From: Pyricularia pennisetigena
Taxonomy: Eukaryota; Ascomycota; Sordariomycetes; Magnaporthales; Pyriculariaceae
DNA length: 64,000 nucleotides
Reading direction: 5' to 3'
Assembly (NCBI RefSeq): GCF_004337985.1
Contig: NC_043744.1
Location: forward strand, 2,888,408 to 2,952,407
The notes under the pieces were generated by a model that saw nothing but the letters and a program-made list of their open reading frames with translations, searched no databases and was not told where the DNA came from. Numbering within the stretch: position 1 is the first letter of the stretch; every line of letters starts with the position of its first letter. The translations under genes were made by a program, and so were the position numbers. Below are positions 46,189 through 60,527 of this stretch, piece by piece.

Positions 46189-48886
46189 ATGCCCATGTTC
46201 CAGTACCACGCCGGTGCTGAAGAAGGCCGCCCGCCTTCTCCAGATGAACAGGAAATGGCACTACCTCAACCAATCAGGATCAGCGTTGCGCAGCAGCTGG
46301 CGAGGAAGCTCTCCGAAGAGAGCATACGCACTGAGCTGTGCGAGGGTCCAGTCGACAGCCCACCTGCGGCACACTCACCACAGCCTCCTGACCAAGCCGC
46401 GACCACCTCCGATCGCGCTGAGCTCATTGAACGCTTGAAGCGCGGGGAGAGCCCTACCTGGGTCCCCAATCGACGTGTAAGCGCGACGCCCCCCCTATGC
46501 GGAGGAATGGTAGCGCCATCCATGGAGGGACAACATATTGACGGCACTACGTGTTTAGCTCGATTCCCTCTTTCAGCAAGATGGCCCGCTTTCACCCAGC
46601 GACGGCCGCCCTGGCCCTCGTTCGCAGCCGGACTCCCACGCGACCCTGCTACCATCAGCCCCGATCACGAGCGAGCAATATAGCCCGCCGAACTCAGCGA
46701 CAGATGCTGCAAAGGAGTGGCAACGGGATGGGTTGAATATGGAGCGACCGAGATCCGCCCTACACAGCGGTGACTTCACTCAGGATAATGGCAGATTGGC
46801 AGGGAGCCCTCTGCCAACGAAAGGTCTGTTTCGGGAACGCCAGCAAACTATTTGGGAAGGGCGGTGGATTGGGGAGTCGATATCACAGCCTCTTAGGCTG
46901 GCAACATCGCCGCCGCGTCGTTCGGGCGCCATCGATATTGGAACCCGTACTCCACTGTCCAAGCCCTCAGATACGTACAGCCCGACACGGGAACCGTCTG
47001 CGAGTCGCGGATCCGGTATCAGCTCTCTGTCCTCTTCATTTTCCTCTAGCTTTGCCTATAGGCACCCAACAAGCCCTCTGGTCCAGTCCGAGAGCAATGA
47101 AGACTTGGATCTTGGGTTGCCCCTAAGTAACATCGATCTGGGTCCTAGTAGAACCCCTCGCCGTCATACCCTGTCAGCCCGTGATCATTCGTCACCCTCT
47201 GTACCGCCATATCATTCAAATTCTCGCCGTGAGACAATCCCCCCGTATCAGGCGCATCAGCCACGACGATCTTTGGTGTCAACTCCGAGCTGGCATGCGA
47301 TCACGTCTGCGGAAGCATCGCCTGGGTCTCCCACCAGTATTCTTAGGTCTCGACAGCAGTCCTTTGGCTCCGACACCTCGCCTTTGCACCATGCATCGAT
47401 GGTGGGGTCCTATGAGGAGAGTATTCTGCGCGGACGCATGTCGACAACTCCTTCTAAGCCTCTTGACTTTGTGGCTCAGATAGGTGTTTTGGGTATTGGC
47501 GAGTGCAAGTCGAGCCTACGGTGTCCTCCACATGTAACCTTGCCTTTCTCTGCCGTGTTCTATAGTTACTCCAGTACTTCTCATGGCCGGTCCGCCACTG
47601 AGGATGGACCAAGCCCATACGTGGGCATGATTGATCTTGAGAACGGCCTCAAAGATCAGAGTGGAGATGATCGCGCCAAACGCAAGGCACAATCTCGTAA
47701 TCTCGCGCGACGTGCTCGGCAAGAAGCCGCCGAAGATGTCAGTATGGTCGGTAACTCGCCTGAGGAGATGACACAAGATAGTCCGTCTAATCGGCCTGGT
47801 ACGGACTCGCGCAAAAGTGCCAAGTCGAAACGTCAGCCAAGCTCACCAAGGGCACCTCCAGGGGGCTCATACCGCATTCCCCCAAAGGGTCAATTGCAAA
47901 TTGTGATCAAAAATCAGAACAAGACGGCCGTGAAGCTGTTCCTTGTCCCGTATGACCTGAGCGGAATGGAACCAGGCACAAAGACTTTCATTCGGCAGCG
48001 CGTGTTCTCAAAGGCCACAACCTCCGAGGTGAGCAATGGCGGCAGCAGCACAGCGCAGGGTGTGCAACAACCGTTGGCGGAAACACGACCGATACTTCGC
48101 TATCTGATCCATTTACACATCTGTTGTCCGTCCAAAGGCCGTTACTATCTTTACAAGAGTGTGCGGGTTGTCTTTGCCAACCGCGTTCCGGACGGCAAGG
48201 AGAAGCTCCAGAACGAGATTACACTGCCTGAGCCACGTTTCAGCGCATACAAGTCTGTCCGCGTCATGCAGCCTACGCTACAGAACAACCCAGCGTCGAT
48301 GAACACAAGTGGCCCAGGGGCCCTCTTGGCAGCCGAGAAGGCCTTCCGGCGGCGCAGCGCCGGATATATGTTTGGTGGCGGCGGAGGGCATGTGCAGCCT
48401 GGCGGCTCAAGGTTTGACAGCTTCTTAGACGGCATATCACCGGCTTTTGGTGCTGTTGGTCCAGCGGCTCTTCCAGGTGGCATGGTTGCAACCCAGAACA
48501 AGCCAGTCGAGCCCAGTGCCTCACCAGCTCCAAGGACGAGACTGGAGAGCGTCAACAGTGTGTGTGCAGATCCGACCTCGGATGGGTGCACGGCGTCTTC
48601 GTCATCCCAGGCGAGCACATTGTCACCACCTGGGACCCTTCGGAATGCAAGCCTGGGGCGGCAGGACCGAATGGTTCCAGAGATCGTCTCCCTTACCCCG
48701 ACGCGGTACAACAAGCTGAACAAAGGAGACGTGGGTTATGGTGGTAATGCCTTCTTAATGCAAGCTTCTGATGGCCAGTCGACTGCTAGGGGCGCTGCCG
48801 AAGGCCTGTTGTCCCAACGGCTCCGGTCATTGGGCGTCCAGGAAGATGAGAACGCAACAGCAGGTGGGCAACTTGGACATCTTTAG
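46189..48886 (+). CDS. Atos-family protein (DUF4210 and Chromosome_seg domains)
   Basis: Exons are 46189-46476 and 46577-48886, with a 100-nt intron (GTAAGC to TTTCAG), giving 865 aa. The N-terminal 370 residues are Ser/Pro/Arg-rich and probably disordered. At about 374-383 the DUF4210 signature SYEESILRGRM begins and runs into LPFSAVFYSY. The second domain starts near 529 with YRIPPKGQLQIVIKNQN and includes LFLVPYDLSGMEPGTKTFIRQ and later YYLYKSVRVVFANRVPDG. This is the Chromosome_seg Pfam family, shared with human FAM214A/B (Atos proteins) and a fission yeast homologue. Animal Atos proteins act in transcriptional control; the fungal role is not established. A longer in-frame start at 46105 exists, but MPMFQYHAG has the better context. 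The C-terminus is Ser/Gly-rich. Confidence 0.88.
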
Positions 48887-49337
48887 GTCGCCGTCTCAAC
48901 CACATGGTCCCTTTTTTTTTTTTTTTTGTTTCTCCCAGCTTTGTAAATATTTTGGAGTACCGGCGTTGGGATATACTGCTGGATTTAGCTTGATAGACTG
49001 ATTAGCGAGAATAGAACACTACTATTGTTTTCCACTACCAACTCCGTGTTGAAACGCTCACCAAGCCATGGCCGCAACAGTGAATCTTGACCTAATCTAG
49101 TGGGATACTACAGCTTCTGGTTCGTAAAAAGCAACCTGGCCGAGAAATCTAAAACGTCTTTATATGGTGTTTATGAGTAGATGCTGAGAATTACATGCTC
49201 TAAGCAAAAGTATTTGTACAGTTTGTCACAAGTCTAGAAACACATTTATAGAGTACATGGTATAGTTTCAACAAAAGCGTGATCCTGGGTCGGGCAACCA
49301 GATTCAGCCAGCCCAACAGTATCCTCTCAAAATGTAT
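48887..49337. terminator. Convergent 3' region between the Atos-like gene and the PPR gene
   Basis: 450 bp between two stop codons, with a T-tract at 48911-48927. Polyadenylation of both genes must occur here. I cannot point to exact sites. Confidence 0.4.
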
Positions 49338-52300
49338 TCACATGGTCTCCGGGTTGGGCAGGGCTAGCGTTTCGGGCCCCATATAAGGCTCGGTATTGGC
49401 CTCGGTATCGGGATTGCTATCAGGCTGCTCCACAGGGGGTTCGACCTCAGCCATCTCTTTGGGCAAGAAGTTGTCCAGAATGGAGACTGCTTCCTGGTTG
49501 GAACCCGAAAGGTTCTGGGAATTGAAATCGGTCTGTCTCTTCCTCCACTTGGCCTGGTTCGAAACAAAAGCTTTCCCCTCAAGGATCGCTTTCTGATCAG
49601 GGTTAGTGGAGCCTCTGAAGCTGCTGATTGCGCGGATCAGCGTGGGACACTCCGCTCTGATGGAAGTGAGCAGCTCGTCGGCCTCGCGGGACCATGGCCC
49701 GAGGTTGATCAGTTCGCCGTAGTGTCGGCCCAGCTCGATAATGGTATACGAGATGGGTCGGCGGTAGTCCAGCCTGCTTCCCATACGGCGCACCTCAAGG
49801 GGCAGCTTGTTCTTGACGCCATGCCTCCGGCCCTCGGTCATAGCCCAGCCGGTCCACTGGGGCATGAGCACGCGCTCGCAGAGGGTAAAGGCCTCGCGCC
49901 ACTCGCCCATGCGCGCTAGACCCTGGATGTAGTGGTTCCAATTGGGGCCCGTCAGCTCGAATCCTGCGGCGCGGACGCGCTGGAACAACGCCTTGAGTTC
50001 CGAGACGTCGCCTCGCGCCTCGAGCAGGCGTTGCATCGTCTTGAGCGAGTCGGCCAGCACAAATCTCCACGCCGGCACAATCAGGTCCGACGAGCGTCGC
50101 AGGCTTGATGCATCGTCGGTTGCGGCGACGTCTGCAGCAGCCGAACGGCCGGCCTCGCGGGCCATCTCAAAGATTGTTTCCCAGATTAACATGACGTCAT
50201 CAAAATCGCGTTGGAAAGCCTCGTAGTTGAGGATGGACACCAGCATTCGGATGTCACTAAATTGGCTGGTCCCCCCCCTGTCTCCTTCTTGCATCCGGAA
50301 GATCTCCAAGAGCTTGTCGGCCACGCGCTTGTCTTGCCGGGTGACTACGGCAGAGAAGATCAAGGACGCAAACAGGTCAGTTGGAAGCTTGCCCACATCT
50401 TTCGGGTAGATATTGGCCGTCCCTTCTCGGGCCGAAGACTGGCGCTCCCTTAAGAAATTGGTGAAGATGCTTAAAGCTTCACGGAGGTTGTCGCTAGACA
50501 GCGCCTTCCCGTTAGGCGCTTTGAACCCTGTCTTTTCTGCCTCCATCAATGCCATGATACTCCTGAGCGTGGTGCTGGAAGATCTCGGTATGCCGGCATT
50601 TGTCAAAAGCTCGTCGACTTTAGCAACCATGTGCAGCTCGCCGTTTCTCAGAAAGCCTGCCATCAGAAGTAGAAAGTGTTTACCCGTTGGCTTGAAGAAG
50701 CCATCTACCTGTGCTGCCCGAATGAGATGGAGTCCGTGGTGAACTTGACGAGTGTATGCCAATGCCATCAACAGGAAGTAGTAGGTATTGGGATCATAGC
50801 CAACATTCATGTCCCCCATCTCATTGAGGATACGGTGGCAGGACACCAGATCCCGCCTGACCGCGAAGTGTCTGATGAGCCTGTTCCAAACAGGTCGAAC
50901 ATTGGATCGTGACTCCTTGTTCTTTGCTTGGAGGGTCTCCTCTTTGCAAACCTGTTCGGCTACATCAAGCTGGTCGTTGAGGCAGAGCGCATCTACCAAG
51001 CCCACCTTGCTCCGCGGTGTCATTTTGATACCACTGTCAAGGGCTATTTGGTAGAGTTCTCGCACAAACTGTAGCTCACCTCTCTGGCCCAAGATCTTGA
51101 TAATAATGGAGAAACTTGTGTCATTCGGCTCGACGGCGTCGCAAAGCTCCGCGAAAACTTGTAGGGCACGGTTGTGGTCATGCTTGTAGGCGCTCAAAAG
51201 CACGTTCCAATGTCTGGTTCTAGGTTTCCTCTTGTAACGCACCTCCATCTCGTCGAACAACTGCTGAACCATTGCCGTTTCACCTCGGCGTCTGTAGAGC
51301 AGGAGCATGTCATAGACACCATCCCATGCCGAGTCGGGATATTCTTTGACAAACATATTGTATGTACGCTTGAAAGAAACAACATCGCCAACCGCCGCGT
51401 ACAGCGAGAGAAAGGCCCTATAGGCCGTGATATCGAGCCGTGAGTACCGTCGGAGCCAGTCCTGCATGACGAGTTCCATCTTTTGCACGTCTTTTTGTGG
51501 CAAAAAGATATCATTCATCAACAGCCTGAGCACTGGAGCGGGTAACCCCCGACCAGGTAGCAAGCGAAGCTCAATGTAGGCTTGGGTGGCCAGGGCCAGC
51601 TGTCCCCTCTGGACACACAATTCTATGAGTTCCTGACCTAGGCGGAGGTCTTCAAGCCTCATTACCATACGAAAAGCATCCCGAGGTCTGTATTGCGGAA
51701 GGACCCATCGGATGGCGAGGGTCAAGAACGACTCCAAGGGCTTTTTCTGCCGGTCAGGAGTGTCTTTGTCAAAGACATAGTCGAACAACTGTAGCAATTT
51801 GTCCTTGAAACCGGGAATGGAGTATATGTGTTGCGCTTCCGTCTGTTCGACTTCCACGCTTCGGTAAATACGCTGTTGTGGGTACAAAGCAAGAGCCAGG
51901 GATGGCTCTGAATCCTTCTGATGAATTTCAGGCGTCCAATGGTTATAGTTGTGATAGAAATACTCTTGCCACAGTTCTGCAAGCCGCGCCCAGTCTGCGG
52001 CTTTAATGATTTCGGCAGCCGGGTATCCAAACCCTACAGGCCGTCTTTTCACACTGATCCAGGACCTATAGATTTCCATGCCCGCTTCACTGTCTCCAAG
52101 GGCGTAATATGCCCTGATGGCGGCCCTCACGTAGGCTGCTGTCTGGCGGACGTCCACTTTGGACTCCTCGAAAACGTTTTCGCGGATCAGAGGGAAGACC
52201 TGAGTAATTCTCCAATAGTCGGCGAGTCTCTGAGACTGCGATAGATCAAGAACTAGTTTATGTGCGCGTTCATACTGTTCTTCCGCTGGGAGGTTTTGGA

Positions 52301-53267
52301 ATACCTCCCAAAGAAGATCCAGCTCGTCGAAGCTGACCTTCATGTCTGCCTCGGTCCAAGATTTGGCATGTCTTGATATTGTGCCATAATTGGTTGATCC
52401 GAGGTCTTCTTCCAAAGCGTTTGGCAACACGCCAGTTTTCTTCTTAGTGGCCAATGCTCGTTCGACAAGACGTTTGTCAACGCCATATGGAGTTCTACCC
52501 AGAGTGGCCTGTTCATGTGCTATTATCGGGTAGTATTCGCCTGCTTCCTTGCCTGTGTTGGATTTTCTTTGCGATGGCGTTGCAGAATTCTTGACTTTCG
52601 GTTGGCGGTCCTTATCATCTCTCGGGGCTTCTGGCGCGCGTGCCTCTGCCTCCTCATACACTTCAACCCAGTCCGACTCGGTTGTGTTGGGATCGGCGCT
52701 ATCTTCTGCATGCTGAGCATCCATGGGGACATCTGGGCGCGAGTCAAAGTTCTCGGGAGACTCGTCATCGTTATGGATAGAATTTTGCGATTGGTCTTCA
52801 TGAATTGCCCCTGACTTTTGCTCAGACTCGTCCAGCCCCTCTGTGGCGTCCTCTTGATGGGGTATTATAGAATCATCCGCTGGTTTCTCGGCTGCATGGT
52901 CGGTGTAGGCTCGGGCATCAATTCGGGCTGACGCATAAGGGCGCCTCAAACGCTCTGATTGTTCCCATACCCCTGTGATAGGACTGGAGTAGAGCCGCTG
53001 GCGAAGGCCCGCGGAATTCTGAGGATAGAGGAAGTCAAAGGGTAGAATGGAGGCCATCGAGGGCCCGTCGGGCCTGCCTGGACCTGCATCGGAAGGGGTC
53101 GAAAGGAGATCGCCGGGGAGCATCTGTCCAGCGCTCAGAAGTTCGAGCTCGGCAGCTCCATGGCGCCAGAAGGCTGCATGCAGCTGGCGAGCCGTGCGGA
53201 CCGTCGAAAGGGTTTTATGGAGGCTGCAGGGCTCCAGGATAGCTGCAGACCGCTCTATGACGGGCAT
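49338..53267 (-). CDS. Pentatricopeptide-repeat protein, probably mitochondrial (Cya5/Pet309-like)
   Basis: One long exon on the minus strand, ATG at 53267, stop at 49338-49340, 1309 aa. The N-terminus (about 1-45) is rich in Arg, Ala and Ser with few acidic residues until 36, consistent with a mitochondrial presequence. An acidic, disordered segment follows (about 120-240). From about 330 to 1150 the protein is built of paired helices in PPR style, for example TAYRAFLSLYAAVGDVVSFKR, RHWNVLLSAYKHDHNRALQVF and FSIIIKILGQRGELQFVRELY. PPR proteins bind organelle RNA. Size and layout resemble Neurospora Cya-5, needed for cox1 expression, but the exact orthologue cannot be assigned here. The start gives the only presequence-like leader. 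Confidence 0.85.
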   Translation of the reverse strand: MPVIERSAAILEPCSLHKTLSTVRTARQLHAAFWRHGAAELELLSAGQMLPGDLLSTPSDAGPGRPDGPSMASILPFDFLYPQNSAGLRQRLYSSPITGVWEQSERLRRPYASARIDARAYTDHAAEKPADDSIIPHQEDATEGLDESEQKSGAIHEDQSQNSIHNDDESPENFDSRPDVPMDAQHAEDSADPNTTESDWVEVYEEAEARAPEAPRDDKDRQPKVKNSATPSQRKSNTGKEAGEYYPIIAHEQATLGRTPYGVDKRLVERALATKKKTGVLPNALEEDLGSTNYGTISRHAKSWTEADMKVSFDELDLLWEVFQNLPAEEQYERAHKLVLDLSQSQRLADYWRITQVFPLIRENVFEESKVDVRQTAAYVRAAIRAYYALGDSEAGMEIYRSWISVKRRPVGFGYPAAEIIKAADWARLAELWQEYFYHNYNHWTPEIHQKDSEPSLALALYPQQRIYRSVEVEQTEAQHIYSIPGFKDKLLQLFDYVFDKDTPDRQKKPLESFLTLAIRWVLPQYRPRDAFRMVMRLEDLRLGQELIELCVQRGQLALATQAYIELRLLPGRGLPAPVLRLLMNDIFLPQKDVQKMELVMQDWLRRYSRLDITAYRAFLSLYAAVGDVVSFKRTYNMFVKEYPDSAWDGVYDMLLLYRRRGETAMVQQLFDEMEVRYKRKPRTRHWNVLLSAYKHDHNRALQVFAELCDAVEPNDTSFSIIIKILGQRGELQFVRELYQIALDSGIKMTPRSKVGLVDALCLNDQLDVAEQVCKEETLQAKNKESRSNVRPVWNRLIRHFAVRRDLVSCHRILNEMGDMNVGYDPNTYYFLLMALAYTRQVHHGLHLIRAAQVDGFFKPTGKHFLLLMAGFLRNGELHMVAKVDELLTNAGIPRSSSTTLRSIMALMEAEKTGFKAPNGKALSSDNLREALSIFTNFLRERQSSAREGTANIYPKDVGKLPTDLFASLIFSAVVTRQDKRVADKLLEIFRMQEGDRGGTSQFSDIRMLVSILNYEAFQRDFDDVMLIWETIFEMAREAGRSAAADVAATDDASSLRRSSDLIVPAWRFVLADSLKTMQRLLEARGDVSELKALFQRVRAAGFELTGPNWNHYIQGLARMGEWREAFTLCERVLMPQWTGWAMTEGRRHGVKNKLPLEVRRMGSRLDYRRPISYTIIELGRHYGELINLGPWSREADELLTSIRAECPTLIRAISSFRGSTNPDQKAILEGKAFVSNQAKWRKRQTDFNSQNLSGSNQEAVSILDNFLPKEMAEVEPPVEQPDSNPDTEANTEPYMGPETLALPNPETM

Positions 53268-53704
53268 GAGGAAAAAAGACTCGACGTGACGACAGCGTGC
53301 GTGGTTTCATAATATCATTGTGCTGGATCTCCGCGCGATTCTATGGTTGCAAGCTACAGCCAAGAAGAAAAAAGTACATGGAAGACTCTGCACAAAAGGC
53401 ATGAGATGTCGCCCAGATTAGTTCTGAATCAAGGACGTGGGTCGCTGTGGCAATTTGTCGTCAATTGCTGGTTGGTTTAACTCGGTGTTGTGGTGCGGTG
53501 CAGTGCTGATTTCTCGCAGTAGCCTGCTTGAGGCAAAAAAAAGTTTCTATTGTACAATGTAATAGCACGATTCCAACAGCTTCAAACAGCCCCTGCACAA
53601 GTTTGCTAAAGCCGATGTAGGTACCTAGGTACTCCAATGCACAAGATCCCTGCACATGACCTTTGCCTTGTCGCGTCAGGTCACCGCGTCAGAGCAGAGG
53701 CGAC

Positions 53705-53739
<35 letters not shown>

Positions 53740-54263
53740 GCAAATCGAGAGACGTGTGGCGGATCGATCGAGCCTGGGGTTACGGGAACATGGAAAAACT
53801 GAGAAGCCGAAGAACGATTCTTGATTGGTTGTTTGGGGCAAATGACGCGCGCCTGCGGTGAGGACGGGCCAAAGTTGCATAATTCGGTTGCGCCCGGCCT
53901 AGGATAAGGTAGCTTGGTTTCTTATCGGCGAGATTAGGTCGCGATAACACCCAAAGAGGGGCAATTCAGGAGTTTACCCCACACAATTTGGGCGCATATC
54001 GGCCTGTGGTCAGATATCAGACCTACCATCATCATCAAGGAAGCACTGTCCACGAGCTTCTTCCAGTTCAGTAATCAGCCGAATCCAGGACGTCCTGCGG
54101 CCGACAGGCGAACCGATCCATCTCGGCGCTTCATTGACTCGGCCCCTTGCAAGTACCGGACGACCCGGCGAGGCCCCGGGCGACACGAATCCCTGCCTGC
54201 CCCGAGCTCGGCCTTCGAGGTGAGGCTGAGGTATCCGACATATACTCGTGCTGGGCAGTCATC
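53268..54263. promoter_or_regulatory. Divergent region between the PPR gene and SRP68
   Basis: 1 kb containing both promoters. A 30-base A-tract spans 53706-53735. TAGGTACC-type motifs are at about 53618-53630. No further gene is supported. Confidence 0.4.
53706..53735. repeat. 30-base poly-A tract
   Basis: Uninterrupted A run in a divergent promoter region. It is the longest homopolymer in the window, with a 28-base A run at 57540-57567 second. Confidence 0.95.
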
Positions 54264-56261
54264 ATGGATATCACTACTTTTATCGTCGCCTCCAGAGACC
54301 AGGCCATGCTGGAGGGTGGCTATTCCGCGTATCGGACTCAGCTGGCCGGCCGACTGCGCAACTGCCGGAAGAGGCTCAACATTGCGACCAAGAGTCGCGC
54401 CAAGTATCATGCCCGGCCCCAGCTTACCCCTGAGGTTCTGGCTGAGAACAAAGAGTACGCACGATGGGTAGCCTCAGTGGCTAGGTAGATTTCGATTCTC
54501 GTCCCAGGCGAAGCTAATTTAAACCCTGGGATAGGTACCTTCACCTTCATATAATGACCGCCGAGCGCGCCTGGGCCCACGCAATGGCCATGAAGTCAGC
54601 ACACGCTGCCGACAACAAGGGCATCACGGGGGGTACCCGCTCACACATAGTTTCCCGTCTACATAAGGCTACCAGGACGGCCGAGCAACTGGCCGAGGTG
54701 CTGGGAGGAGAGGGCAGTGGCGCGAACCAAACCGATGTCTTAGAGGCACGTGCGTATGCTGCGCTACTCAGGGGTGCTGAGCATCTCGAGAAACACAGTT
54801 GGGAGGAATGTCTGAGGAGCTACTCGATCGCGCGCATCATCTACAGCGCCCTGACATCGGAAAGTAAGAAGGATACCTTCAAGGACCTGTTATCTGAAAC
54901 CATCGACCCATCCATTCGCTACGCCGCGTATCAGCTCAAGTCGCCAAGATCCCTCACGATTCCGACCATCGCCCGCAAGGCATTCCCCAAAGATGACGAG
55001 AACTTGGTTTCAAGCATCCAGGCAATTAATCCTGAAGCTCTTGACGATACAGAGGGAGACGCCAAGATGGGAGGCACTACTCCCACCACTATTACCTTCA
55101 GGTCTCGCGAGGTTCGCATTGAGGATGCTGCCATAGCTACTGCTTGGCTTGCAGTTCAAGATGCAAAGACCACGCTGGCAGAGAAGCTGTCAGCTGGGAG
55201 CTTGTCGCCCAAGGAAATGGCCGCCGCTTACGATGACGTTCTCGCCGCAAGCCAGGACTCTGTCGATGCCACTAAGCAAGCCATTGACGAGTTGAAAGCG
55301 GACGGTGTCCCCCAGGGAGATTCGCGCATGCAGAGCCTTGCTGTCACCAGGACAGCAGTAAATTATGAGATGATCAGCTGGAGGATCGGCCGGAACCGTG
55401 TTCTTTCGGGCGACAGGGACGGCGCAGTCGTGCAAAAGCACATTCACTTGAATAAAAGGAGAAAGTACAAAGAAGAAGAGGGTGGTGAGCCTGACCGGCC
55501 AAAGCCCGAACCTGTTGGTCGCCAGCTTGCCAGATTAAAAGAGAAAACGGTACTTTATGACGGCATAATGCAGAGTCTCGAGTCTATCAAGGAGCTTCCT
55601 GGTGTGGCCGCTGAAGATGAGCTATCTGCACGGTTGAACGCTACCTCGAGCTACTTCGACGCCCTCAAGTAAGCACCCTTTGGAACGGTACCGCAAAACT
55701 TTAGGGAAGCCTTGCTAATGTTTGTCCGTTAGGTGTTTGGCCATTGGGCGGTCCCACGCCATTGTCGGGAACCTAGTAAACTCATTGGCTCTGATAAAAC
55801 ACGCCTTGGAACAAGCAAAAATGGCCGTTTCGATCCTTGGAAAGCCCTCAGCTTCAACAAACGCGCCGTCTCTACGTAATATTGACGTGTCCTCCCAAGA
55901 CGCACAATTTCTCGGCGAGCTCCTTGATGGCGAAGTGCAGCGATACCGAGCACTAGTTGACATTGACAACATGCGCAAGGAGGGCAAGATTCCAGCAACG
56001 GACGACTCTTTGCAGCCATTAGCGGACAAGCTGGCACGCTATCCTGCTCGGGATGTCGATCTGCAGAATATCGTGACATATCCTCCTACATTAGGAGTGA
56101 TTCCTGTGAAGCCCATCTTCCTGGATCTTGCGTTTAATTATATCCAATATCCAGACGACGGGAAGAAGCCAGCAGCAGGCGCAGCTGAGAAATCTTCAGA
56201 GAAAGCTTCGCAGCCTGAACAAAAACAGCAGAAAAGGGGATGGTTTGGTTTTGGACGATGA
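54264..56261 (+). CDS. SRP68: Signal recognition particle subunit SRP68
   Basis: Exons are 54264-54484, 54535-55668 and 55733-56261, with introns of 50 and 64 nt, giving 627 aa. SRP68 with SRP72 binds the 7S RNA and helps couple the ribosome to the ER translocon. The N-terminal RNA-binding domain has the family words GGYSAYRTQLAGRLRNCRK (near 18-36) and LTAERAW-like IMTAERAWAHAM. A helical repeat body follows (LEARAYAALLRGAEHLEKHSWEECL). The C-terminal part contains the SRP72-binding stretch and PVKPIFLDLAFNYIQYP near the end. A Lys/Gln-rich tail ends in GWFGFGR, a normal variation. The first intron splits an Arg codon (AG|G). The start is the ATG immediately before the conserved N-terminal helix. 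Confidence 0.93.
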
Positions 56262-57539
56262 CCAGGGCTTCAGTCACGAGTCTAGATGCAGTGGAGGGTG
56301 TGCGGCGATGGCGGAGCCAGCGAGTATTTGGCGAGACCTTCAAGGGGCGACTTGACGACTTTTAATCCTTTCTTTGGAAGGTCAAGTCGAGTAGGCTCCA
56401 TAATGAGAAATCAATAATTCTTTGCTGACTGCAAAGCCGTTTCATGAAAACTCGCAGGCTAGTAAGGCCCAGGTGAAAGTGACGGCATATTTGGTAGTTT
56501 TTTTTTTTTTTTTTTTCTTTTTTTTTTTTTTTCTTCCTCTTCTTGCGTCTCAGTCCTGGCCTTCTGGTCCTAATATTTGTGTCCCTGGCTTTGCCAATCG
56601 ATGTGGTCATCATTTTTGCACGCCTGACGACGTCTGTAGTCATACTCGCGTTACAAGCATACGGCTTTCCTGATAGGGGCTACGGATTCTGGCCCAGGTT
56701 ATGTTAACGGTGATCTTCGGCTGTTTTTGAACCATCACTGAAAGGGTAACGTGGCAGGGCCTCGGGTCCTTAACCTTGAGGACGAATCTCATAAACCTCC
56801 AGATACCAAGCATAAAAGCACGAGCTTGTGGCTAGCTGGTCTGAGATTTCGAACAGAAAACCGCTCCTGTTAAGAAATGGATACGCCAGGCTTTTACTGG
56901 CTATTTCCCACTACAAAGCCCATGTATGGTTTCACGCATAGCCTCTGTAAAGTAGGACCGATATCACCGGCCTGTACGGTGTCACAATTGTCAAGATATA
57001 CGAGTTTACCTTTGGCGCGCGATAGACATCTATGCAAGTATAAATTTCATGTGTCATCTCTCTCGGTCCTTGTCCAAACACAAAATCCCGTGAAAGAGCC
57101 TTTTGCTCTTCCAGCATGCTCTTAGTGTCTGCAACGCCTTCATTCTGTTGTTCCTCCTTCCACCAGAGAGACATTTATTTATGCTCGAAGCGCCACCGTA
57201 TATTTGACATCACTTCACCTATAATGTGAACAGACGAACAGTTCGCCGATCCCTCCCAGCGGCCATCGGTGCTTCTCATGGCTTAACAGGTCCGTCGAGA
57301 GGTCCCAGGTGTCAGGGCTAGTCTCTGGAGACGGACGCCGTGCTAACATTCTCCCCTACATAACTGATGTCTTGAGTGAGTTGTGAGGTGGCAAGCCGGA
57401 GCAAACAGCTGACTGGGATAGTCATGAACTATAGTCGGTAATCCTTTTTGGTGCTTACAATCCAGTAGAAATCACCAAGGGGTGGGTTCCAAGGCTGCTT
57501 ACTCTTTGCTGTCTTGCCAGCTGTAGAAGAATTCCGGAC

Positions 57540-57571
<32 letters not shown>

Positions 57572-58367
57572 GAAACGGAACATCCTTTGATGCGAGTTTT
57601 GAAGGGGCTTGATGCGTGCGCCCTTGGTGTTTAAAGCCATTCAGGAGCATAGCAGGGCTTAACATCGTCTCGGGTGTGAAGCCGATCATCTAGCTTCGTA
57701 ACATTTTGTCACGCAGTCGATAAATTTATTTGGTTGATCATGTCGGCTGATGGTTGGCCGTGATCAGATCATGTACACAGCTCACGCTACTGATAACTTA
57801 CATCTCATACCGTGTACTCAAACGAACAAGACTACATGCCAAGGTGCGTCCTCCATCAAGGCCTGATAGCAACTCATATAGAACAAGTGTTGAGTGGGGA
57901 ATGTTCTTTTGATCTCCTCATCCCCAGATGAAGTTGCTCAGTGGATATATACATACAAGCAGCTAGCGTGTAAACCCTGCCCCTCCCTCCAGGGCGCCAC
58001 AACCAAAAGGCAATCCATTTTTGTGCGAGAAAATCCCAGCGATTTCAAGTTTATATCAAGATTTTTGGTTTCTCGAGAACGCCGCCACCCGCGCCTGATT
58101 AATTAGACGTAAATTTTGCAACAGATACACCAGCAATGACTGGTTGAACCGCCCGCCAGCCCGCTAGACATGAAACAAGTATGAGTACAAGAATAAGTAC
58201 AGACAAAAAGAAATGAGATCTAAGTAAATGTGTATAAACGCTCCTTCCTTACTCAAACACGACAATGGAAACCAAAAGAGGTGGTTATCAGGGTGATCTC
58301 ATGATGAAGGGGGGTTGTGTGAACTTTTTTTTTGTTGTTTTGCAAATCATGACCAGGACATGGCTGT
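56262..58367. other. 2.1-kb convergent region between SRP68 and SSC1
   Basis: Contains a T-rich tract (about 56498-56531) and a 28-base A-tract (57540-57567), but no gene or RNA I can support. Small open frames are unlike anything known. Confidence 0.4.
57540..57567. repeat. 28-base poly-A tract
   Basis: Uninterrupted run of A in convergent intergenic DNA. Confidence 0.95.
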
Positions 58368-60527
<2,160 letters not shown>

